The position numbers were made by a program, and so were the translations under genes. Below the pieces are notes generated by a model. That model was not told the origin of the DNA and searched no databases. It saw nothing but the letters and a program-made list of their open reading frames with translations. Shown piece after piece: positions 58,176-64,000 of a stretch of DNA of 64,000 bases (its first letter is position 1; each line of letters begins with the position of its first letter). The DNA is from DATAWK01 sp036267255 (GTDB taxonomy: Bacteria; Acidobacteriota; Terriglobia; Terriglobales; Acidobacteriaceae), in assembly GCA_036267255.1 (NCBI GenBank), contig DATAWK010000025.1:1-64000 (forward strand), given 5' to 3'.

Positions 58176-60389
58176 TTATTTTGGGGCTTCGTTGGTGCGC
58201 ACTGCATTTGCCTGGATCATGCCCAGCGAACGCACCCGCACATCCGGCGGCAGTTCGGCGGGAGCCAGTACGGTGATCCGCGGCAGGACCGGCTCCAGCC
58301 AGCGCCGCAGGTAAAAACGGGCCGGACTGGAACAGAGAAGCACGGGCATCGCCGAAGTCGGCACCTCTCCGGTTAGGCGTTTCAAAGAGTCGACGATGCG
58401 GCGCAGAAAATTCCCTGCCCCTCGCACCGGTTGCGTACCATCGCCCAACATACGCAGCGCGCCCTCGGTATCCAGCAGGGCGACGATCTCTTCTTCCAAA
58501 GCCGGTTCCAACACAAAGGCGCGCAACACGCCTTCCCCATCGAGCAGCGGCTGCACCAGCGACCGGCCCATGGATTGGCGAATGGTCTCGACCAGATGCA
58601 CGACATTCTTGTTGCCCTGCGCGGCCTCGACCATGACTTCGAGGATCGTTCCCAGGTCGCGAATCGAAACCTGCTCGCGCAGCAGCTGCTGCAGTACGCG
58701 CTGCACTTCGCCCAGGGTCATCAGCTTGGGCACGAGCTCTTCGATCAGCTTGGGATGCGATTCACTCAAACCGTCCAGCAGGCGCTTGGTCTCGGCACGG
58801 CCCAGCAACCGGTGCGCCTCGCGGCGGATGATCTCACCCAGATGCGTACCAATAACCGTGGTGGGATCGACGACGGAATATCCGGCGGCGATGGCTTGTT
58901 CTTCGTATGCCGGTTGAATCCAGCGCGCACTGACGCCAAAGGCCGGCTCGCGGGTCTCAATGCCAGGAATGGGCCGCGCCTTGGGATCGGCATTGACGGC
59001 CAGAAGACAGTTGCCTTCCGTCTGCCAGCGCGCGATCTCCACGCCGCGCAGCGAGAGCTGATATTCCCGCGGCTTCAGACGAAGATTGTCCGTGATGTGC
59101 ACGGGAGGAACGATGAAGCCCAGCTCGGTGGCCAGATGGCGGCGCAGGGCGCGCACCCGTTGCAGCATCTGGCCGCCCTGCTTTTCATCGACCAATGAGA
59201 TCAACTGAAATCCAATTTCTAAGCTGAGGTCATCCATCTGCAGCAGCGAGGCCAGGTTTTCCGCTTTCGCCGCCTCGGCGGGTTTGGCTCCTGCAGCTTC
59301 GGCGGCCGCTGTTTCCGCGTCGGTCAGCATCGGGGTCTCGGGCATTTTGTAGGCGATGTATCCCAGGCCAAAGGCCAGCATCAGAAAGGGCAGCTTGGGC
59401 AGGCCGGGGATCAGGGCCATGATGGTCAATAAACCGGCGGAGATCCAGAGCGTATTGCGGCGACGCAAAAGCTGCGTGCCGATCTCGTCGCCGAGCGAGG
59501 CAGCCGACGAAGAGGCCCGCGTGAGCACCACACCCCCGGCTACAGAAACCAGCAGTGATGGAATCATGGTGACCAAGCCGTCACCGACGGTGAGGATGGT
59601 GTAGGTCTTGACCGCTTCTCCAAGAGCGATGTTCTGCTGGAAGACGCCAATCAGCAGGCCCGCCAGAATGTTGATGGCGGTGATCAGAATGGTGGCCAGC
59701 GAGTCGCGCTGATTGAAACGCGCGGCGCCATCCATGGCACCGTAGAACTCCGCCTCGCGGGCAATCGCTTCGCGGCGCTTGCGGGCCGCCTGCTCGTCGA
59801 TCAAACCGGCATTCAGGTCGGCGTCAATCGCCATCTGCTTGCCCGGCAGCGCATCCAAAGTAAAACGCGCCGTCACCTCCGCTGTGCGAACGGCCCCATG
59901 GCTAACCACGAGAAACTGAATCGCAATCAACGCCAGAAAGAGCACGAAGCCAACGACATAATTGCCGCCGACCACAAATTGTCCAAAGGCCTGAATCACC
60001 TGGCCCGCGGCCTGCGTGCCTTCATTGCCATGCAGCAGGATGCGCCGGCTGGAGGCAAGGTTGAGCGACAAGCGAAAGAGAGTCAGCAGCAGAAGCAATG
60101 TCGGGAAAACGGAAAACTCCACCGCGCGGCGTAACTGCACCGCCGACAGAAAGACCATGACCGATGCTGCGATCGAAAGCGTCAGCAGCAGATCGAGCAC
60201 AAACGCGGGCAGCGGAATCAACATCACCAGCACCATGCTGATGGCGGTGGCCGGCAGCAACATCTCCTGAGCGCGGCGTGCCGCTTCCGGCGATAACCAT
60301 TTGCCTAAACCACCGGACCGCGTTGCAGCCCGGGGTGCGTTGTTGGGAGAGGCTCCCGTAGGGTTCTGGACGACGACTTGCGTGCTCAC
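58176..60389 (-). CDS. flhA: Flagellar export gate protein FlhA
   Basis: A 737-residue export-apparatus subunit. About eight membrane helices cover residues 45-340. The conserved block LLTLFRLSLNLASSRRILLHGNEGTQAAGQVIQAFGQFVVGGNYVVG is followed by the FHIPEP loop: GALDALPGKQMAIDADLNAGLIDEQAARKRR. The C-terminal export-substrate domain ends at SLGMIQANAVRTNEAPK. A GTG start overlaps the stop of flhB by four bases (GTGA), so the two are coupled. Length is slightly above the usual 690. Confidence 0.97.
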   Translation of the reverse strand: MSTQVVVQNPTGASPNNAPRAATRSGGLGKWLSPEAARRAQEMLLPATAISMVLVMLIPLPAFVLDLLLTLSIAASVMVFLSAVQLRRAVEFSVFPTLLLLLTLFRLSLNLASSRRILLHGNEGTQAAGQVIQAFGQFVVGGNYVVGFVLFLALIAIQFLVVSHGAVRTAEVTARFTLDALPGKQMAIDADLNAGLIDEQAARKRREAIAREAEFYGAMDGAARFNQRDSLATILITAINILAGLLIGVFQQNIALGEAVKTYTILTVGDGLVTMIPSLLVSVAGGVVLTRASSSAASLGDEIGTQLLRRRNTLWISAGLLTIMALIPGLPKLPFLMLAFGLGYIAYKMPETPMLTDAETAAAEAAGAKPAEAAKAENLASLLQMDDLSLEIGFQLISLVDEKQGGQMLQRVRALRRHLATELGFIVPPVHITDNLRLKPREYQLSLRGVEIARWQTEGNCLLAVNADPKARPIPGIETREPAFGVSARWIQPAYEEQAIAAGYSVVDPTTVIGTHLGEIIRREAHRLLGRAETKRLLDGLSESHPKLIEELVPKLMTLGEVQRVLQQLLREQVSIRDLGTILEVMVEAAQGNKNVVHLVETIRQSMGRSLVQPLLDGEGVLRAFVLEPALEEEIVALLDTEGALRMLGDGTQPVRGAGNFLRRIVDSLKRLTGEVPTSAMPVLLCSSPARFYLRRWLEPVLPRITVLAPAELPPDVRVRSLGMIQANAVRTNEAPK

Positions 60390-61729
60390 GCGTTGTCTCC
60401 TTCATCTGGCAACGGTTCTATGTCTGTTTCCTCAATATCCGTTTCTAGTGAGCCGGTTGCTTCTGTGTCGATAGCTTCCGAATCAAGAAGTTCGACGTCT
60501 TCGCTGACGGCGCTTTCTCCAGAAGCATCGGACTGCGCAGTCAGAGCCCATGGCGGCAGCCATGGAGACTCGGAACGGGACCCGGTTTCGGATGCTTTCG
60601 CCGGATTTGTCTGCCCGCGACGGCTATGCTGTTGCCGGGTACGTTCCCGGGCGCGCTCTTTTTCTTCCTCGCGCATTTTCTCCTGCATGCGCTGGCGGTA
60701 GAGGAAGGCAAGGATGGCAGCCACGGCCGCATACAAGTCCTGCGGAATGGACTGACCCGGCTCCACCGTGCGATACAGCGAACGGGCCAAAGGAGGATTT
60801 TCTACGATGGGCACCCCCGCCCAACGCGCTGTTTCTTTTATGTGCGCCGCCTGCAGGTTGCGTCCCTTGGCCAGCACTTTGGGCGCCTGCATGGTGTCGA
60901 AATCAAACGCAAGGGCAACGGCATAGTGCGTGGGATTGGTAATCACCACACTGGCGCGGCTGACATCGACCTCCTGCTTGCGGCGGCGCATCTGGCGCTG
61001 AATGGAGCGGATGCGCCCGCGCACCTGAGGATTGCCTTCGGTCTGCTTGTACTCTTCGCGCATGTCTTCGCGGCTCATGCGCAGACGGTTCTCAAAACTG
61101 CGCCATTCCACCAGATAATCCAGCGCCGACCAGCCCAGAAAAATGGCACTCGCCACCAGCAACACGTGATACTGCGCGTGTAACAACGCCGGAATCCGGC
61201 CCAGCGAAAGCACGGGCAGGGACAACACATCCTGTTTGACCGCATCGATGCCGGCAATCAGCACCAGCGCTGCGGGAATCAGAGACTTGCCCACGCGCGC
61301 CGCGGAACGCAGAGAAAAGATATTGCCCGCATTGGTGACAGGATTGATGCGATCCGGCTTGAACGCCAGCGCTTCTGCATGAAACTGCACACCTCCGCTC
61401 TGAGCGATTCCTGCAGCCAGCGTGACCGCAAGGCATGCCCCCAGAACCAGCACAATGGGCAGCCATACGGGAGCCAGACAACTGCGCATCAGATCCCACA
61501 CTACCGACCCTTGTCCCAGGCTCAGGTCGGCATGGGTGCTGTAGAGCAGACCCTGCTCCAGCACGCCGCGCCAGCTGACGGCGAACGATTCCGCCATCGC
61601 CCCCAGCACCAGCACACCGGCCAGAGTTCCCAGCGCACTGGTCAGCTCGCGGCTGTGGACGCCATCGCCCTTCTTGCGCGCTTCCTGCTTGCGGTGCTGG
61701 GATGCTTTTTCTGTCTTTTCGCCGGCCAT
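60386..61729 (-). CDS. flhB: Flagellar export switch protein FlhB
   Basis: A 447-residue export-gate protein that switches substrate class by autocleavage. The cleavage motif N-P-T-H is at 265-268 (SRASVVITNPTHYAVALAFD). N-terminal EKTEKASQHRKQEARKKGDGVHSRELT and four membrane helices are typical. The C-terminus carries an extra tail (about residues 380-447): an Arg-rich stretch (REEEKERARERTRQQHSRRGQ) followed by a strongly acidic one (EDVELLDSEAIDTEATGSLETDIEE), beyond the usual end near 370. Confidence 0.96.
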   Translation of the reverse strand: MAGEKTEKASQHRKQEARKKGDGVHSRELTSALGTLAGVLVLGAMAESFAVSWRGVLEQGLLYSTHADLSLGQGSVVWDLMRSCLAPVWLPIVLVLGACLAVTLAAGIAQSGGVQFHAEALAFKPDRINPVTNAGNIFSLRSAARVGKSLIPAALVLIAGIDAVKQDVLSLPVLSLGRIPALLHAQYHVLLVASAIFLGWSALDYLVEWRSFENRLRMSREDMREEYKQTEGNPQVRGRIRSIQRQMRRRKQEVDVSRASVVITNPTHYAVALAFDFDTMQAPKVLAKGRNLQAAHIKETARWAGVPIVENPPLARSLYRTVEPGQSIPQDLYAAVAAILAFLYRQRMQEKMREEEKERARERTRQQHSRRGQTNPAKASETGSRSESPWLPPWALTAQSDASGESAVSEDVELLDSEAIDTEATGSLETDIEETDIEPLPDEGDNA

Positions 61730-61776
61730 ATTCTTTTCTCAGCAAACGGTATTAAAAAATCACTTCGCGTCGGCTT

Positions 61777-62547
61777 CTAGTGATGCGGGGCTGCGGCCAT
61801 CACCAACTGCATGGCCTGGTTGAGCAATCCGGTAAAACGGGCCTCGATATAACGGGGCCAGACACCGAGCGAACCTATCAGTACGGCGTATCCCACCAGC
61901 GTCTTGACGGGAATGCCGACGAAGAGCACCGGCAACTGCGGAGACAGCCGCCCGATCAGAGCGACCGTCAGTTCCACCATCAACGTGGCGGCCAATACCG
62001 GCGCAGCCAGCTGCACGGCAGCCAGAAAGACGCCGCCCGTCATGGTGATCAGCACAATCCCGGTCCGTCCGGCGACAAAGGCCTGTCCCACCGGGACAAT
62101 TACGAAGGAACGCATCAGCGCGGCAAGAATCGTACGATCCAGACCGGCGGCAAACAATACCAGCAGCCCGATCAGAGACAGCAGCTGGCCGAGCACCGGT
62201 GTTTCGACCGGAGAATTGGGATCGAGGACATTGACCAGCGAGAAACTGAACTGCAGGCCAAGGATCTCTCCGGCAAAGGTGATCATTTCGTTGAGCAGGC
62301 TGAGAGAAAATCCAAAGATGAACCCTACGCCCAACTCCCCGGCAACCGGAGCCAGGCCCAATGCCACGGGCTGCGAGCCTTGCGTGGCGGCCACTGGAAC
62401 CAGCAGCACCGTCAGCGCAATCGCAAATGCGATCTTGACCTGTTTGGGAATCGACCCTGAGGAGAAGATGGGAGCAAAGACCATCAGCGCGCTGATGCGG
62501 ATCAACACCAGCACGGAGGCGGTTAAAAATCTGCTCCAGTCCTGCAT
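61777..62547 (-). CDS. fliR: Flagellar export apparatus protein FliR
   Basis: A 256-residue membrane protein, about six helices. Family blocks are MQDWSRFLTASVLVLIRISALMVFAPIFSSGSIPKQVKIAFAIALTVLL, then GELGVGFIFGFSLSLLNEMITFAGEILGLQFSF, and APVLAATLMVELTVALIGRLSPQLPVLFVGIPVKTLVGYAVL. The ATG at 62547 follows GGGGAGTCAGGGA; a TTG is five codons upstream. An open frame running across the same DNA on the same strand is a shadow. Confidence 0.95.
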   Translation of the reverse strand: MQDWSRFLTASVLVLIRISALMVFAPIFSSGSIPKQVKIAFAIALTVLLVPVAATQGSQPVALGLAPVAGELGVGFIFGFSLSLLNEMITFAGEILGLQFSFSLVNVLDPNSPVETPVLGQLLSLIGLLVLFAAGLDRTILAALMRSFVIVPVGQAFVAGRTGIVLITMTGGVFLAAVQLAAPVLAATLMVELTVALIGRLSPQLPVLFVGIPVKTLVGYAVLIGSLGVWPRYIEARFTGLLNQAMQLVMAAAPHH

Positions 62548-62675
62548 TCCCTGACTCCCCAAATCTGTGTGGTTTCACTTGGACTTTCTATATCCGAGAC
62601 TCTGTGAACGTTACTTTGAAGCCCTGCGGTCTTTGCTGATCCAGACACTCTGTCGATACACTCTGTCGATGGTTC

Positions 62676-62945
62676 CTATCCGAGATAGCGGTGCATGTCC
62701 GTCCAGAGCTGGACCGTATACCAGACCAGATGGCGCAGCAGCCACGGCATGCCGATCACGGAGCCCAGGCCGACCACGGCCAGACGCGGCACCGTGGTGA
62801 TGGTCTGCTCCTGAATCGAGGTCAATGTCTGCACCAGGCTGAGCAGCACGCTGACCAATGCCGCCGTCAGCAGGAGCGGCGCGCAGAGCAGCATGGCTTC
62901 CATCAGCATGTGTCGTGCGAGTTCGGTTACTTGATCCGGCCCCAT
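62676..62945 (-). CDS. fliQ: Flagellar export apparatus protein FliQ
   Basis: An 89-residue protein of two membrane helices: VTELARHMLMEAMLLCAPLLLTAALVSVLLSLVQTLTSIQEQTITTVPRLAVVGLG. The S-I-Q-E-Q-T motif is the FliQ signature. GCGGAG lies ten bases before the ATG. It follows fliP by 33 bases. The 130 bases between its stop and fliR hold no other gene. Confidence 0.97.
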   Translation of the reverse strand: MGPDQVTELARHMLMEAMLLCAPLLLTAALVSVLLSLVQTLTSIQEQTITTVPRLAVVGLGSVIGMPWLLRHLVWYTVQLWTDMHRYLG

Positions 62946-62978
62946 AATTCGTTTTCTCCGCAGTACAGATTTTGCGTT

Positions 62979-63680
62979 CTAAAAACTTTTCAGCAGCGTA
63001 TGCGCCAGCAGGTTCCAGCCATCCACCATGACGAACAGCAGAATCTTGAGCGGGGTGGAAATGATGACCGGCGGCAGTTGCAACATGCCAATGGAAGTCG
63101 TGATGGAAGCGATGACCAGATCCACCAGCAGAAACGGCAGGAAGAGAACGGCACCAATCTGGAATCCAGCCTTCAACTCCGACAACATGTAGGCCGGAAC
63201 GACGACGCGCATGGGCAGGTCTTCCGGTTTGGCTGGACGTGTCGGCATTGCGGCCGAGGCAAACAGCGCCAGATCTTTTTCCCGTGCATAATGCAGCATG
63301 AAACGCTTGGGCGGTTCGATGCCGCGCTGGAGAGCTTCCATTCCACTGATCTGTCCCTGGCGAAACGGCTCGACCGCAGTGCGATCCACCTGCATCAGCA
63401 CCGGCTGCATCAGAAACCAGGTCATCATCAACCCAAGAGCCATCAGAATCTGATTGCTGGGTGCGGTCTGCGTGCCGAGTGCCTGGCGCAGGAAGTGAAA
63501 GACTACCAGCAGGCGCACCATCGGCGTCATGGCCAGCAGCAGCGCAGGCAACAGAGTGAGAAAGGTGAGCAGAAAAACAATCGTCCACGGCACGGAGCCG
63601 TTTCCTGCAATCTGCAGTCCGTTGGCGTTGGGCATGAGAAGTGGCTTGGGAGCTGCCAGGGCGAGGACAAACAATGTCAT
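62979..63680 (-). CDS. fliP: Flagellar export apparatus protein FliP
   Basis: A 233-residue membrane protein of the export gate. A signal-like N-terminus is followed by WTIVFLLTFLTLLPALLLAMTPMVRLLVVFHFLRQALGTQTAPSNQILMALGLMMTWFLMQPVLMQV, a family block. The C-terminal half has VVVPAYMLSELKAGFQIGAVLFLPFLLVDLVIASITTSIGMLQLPPVIISTPLKILLFVMVDGWNLL. The ATG at 63680 has GGAGAG upstream and overlaps the end of fliO by four bases (ATGA). Confidence 0.97.
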   Translation of the reverse strand: MTLFVLALAAPKPLLMPNANGLQIAGNGSVPWTIVFLLTFLTLLPALLLAMTPMVRLLVVFHFLRQALGTQTAPSNQILMALGLMMTWFLMQPVLMQVDRTAVEPFRQGQISGMEALQRGIEPPKRFMLHYAREKDLALFASAAMPTRPAKPEDLPMRVVVPAYMLSELKAGFQIGAVLFLPFLLVDLVIASITTSIGMLQLPPVIISTPLKILLFVMVDGWNLLAHTLLKSF

Positions 63681-64000
63681 ACAGACTCTCCGGCAGCGAC
63701 GTTTGCGGCCACGGCAGGACCGGCGGGAGCGGAGCTGGCGGCAACAATCGCCGTGACACTGTCGGCGCCGCCGCCAACCAGGTATCGCTGCCCATCGATT
63801 TCCACCAGGGCAAGCGTCTTGCGTCCTCCCAGAGCCAGATGCGCCACCAACCGCATGGAAGTACGGACGGAAGCCGGGACATGTCTTGCGCGCCTCGTGC
63901 GCAACCAGTGCCATCCTTGCAATCCCAAAGCAATCAAAGGCGATTGCGCGACCACGGCGAAGGCGTTGCGCTTGTTCGCGGCCCATCGGCTCGGCTGGTT
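63677..64000 (-). CDS. fliO: Flagellar protein FliO-like, partial
   Basis: At least 107 residues open to the right edge of the window; the true start lies beyond. Visible parts are a hydrophobic stretch (NAFAVVAQSPLIALGLQGWHWLRTRRARH) and a small strand domain, LALGGRKTLALVEIDGQRYLVGGGADSVTAIVAA, which matches the FliO pattern of R-x-x-L-x-L-V-E-x-x-x-R-x-L-V-G. The ATGA overlap with fliP and its position before it support FliO. Its sequence is short and divergent, as usual for this family. Confidence 0.75.
   Translation of the reverse strand, partial: NQPSRWAANKRNAFAVVAQSPLIALGLQGWHWLRTRRARHVPASVRTSMRLVAHLALGGRKTLALVEIDGQRYLVGGGADSVTAIVAASSAPAGPAVAANVAAGESV

Noticed and set aside
61760..62578. 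Long open frame on the minus strand across fliR, offset from it
   Set aside because: Its sequence is low-complexity Gly/Arg-rich and matches nothing, while the fliR frame has clear family sequence, a ribosome site and membrane helices. It is a shadow caused by high GC.
1..64000. CRISPR arrays, tRNA and rRNA genes, insertion sequences
   Set aside because: No regularly spaced repeats, no cloverleaf with a T-loop, no rRNA sequence and no transposase frame were seen on either strand. A tRNAscan or Rfam run could still find a missed small RNA.

Overview
The window is a bacterial chromosome segment with about 57 protein genes, densely packed and mostly GC-rich. No tRNA, rRNA, CRISPR array or insertion sequence was found. 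The gene mix suggests an Acidobacteriota member of class Terriglobia (Terriglobus, Granulicella, Edaphobacter or Acidobacterium type). Pointers are a KimA-like permease, a YceH protein, a pyruvoyl arginine decarboxylase, exported cyclophilin and MocA-type proteins, and an intergenic repeat of the GAGCGCAGCGAAGAATC kind. This placement is inference from gene content; no marker gene was compared.

Layout. 1-7.5 kb: an MFS transporter cut by the window edge, the transglycosylase mtgA, an ankyrin protein with small membrane/exported partners, an exported beta-propeller protein, a compositionally distinct HEPN-like orphan beside palindromic repeats, and queG. 7.7-13.7 kb: a LysR regulator followed by a striking inverted repeat, an exported dipeptidase, two cyclophilins and a membrane-anchored serine hydrolase. 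13.8-16.3 kb: icd-mdh, a TCA-cycle pair. 16.4-24.9 kb: exported MocA-like oxidoreductase, SCO1-like copper protein, SIMPL protein, KimA-like permease, yceH, then glnA divergent from a second LysR gene. Two LysR-type half-palindromic sites lie between glnA and that LysR gene, phased 22 bp apart.

25.1-28.3 kb is a putrescine operon: pyruvoyl arginine decarboxylase (arginine to agmatine), agmatine deiminase (agmatine to N-carbamoylputrescine) and N-carbamoylputrescine amidase (to putrescine), with tadA at the end. 28.4-31.0 kb holds a TolC/HlyD pair without an inner-membrane pump. 31.3-42.6 kb holds polyphosphate kinase ppk1, a UbiA-like membrane protein with a methyltransferase, an exported M1 peptidase, a membrane protein, sixA overlapping ppx tail to tail, and an ArnT-like glycosyltransferase.

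42.6-64 kb is a flagellar region read almost entirely from the minus strand. The group fliO-fliP-fliQ-fliR-flhB-flhA-fliA-fliM-fliN-(MshEN/zinc protein)-cheY-cheX encodes the export gate, sigma-28, the switch and its signalling input. A separate flgF-flgG-flgA-flgH-flgI-flgJ group encodes rod and rings. The flgM-(flgN-like)-flgK-flgL group is preceded by a near-consensus sigma-28 promoter, so FliA should drive its own anti-sigma factor and the hook-filament junction proteins.

The most novel candidate is the 397-residue protein between fliN and cheY. It carries a near-perfect tandem MshEN motif pair, a known cyclic-di-GMP-binding fold of type II secretion and pilus ATPases, but no ATPase domain. 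It adds a four-cysteine putative zinc site. It could link c-di-GMP to the flagellar switch. Also unusual are a FliA with a repeat-containing N-terminal extension of about 135 residues and a FlgH without a lipobox cysteine.
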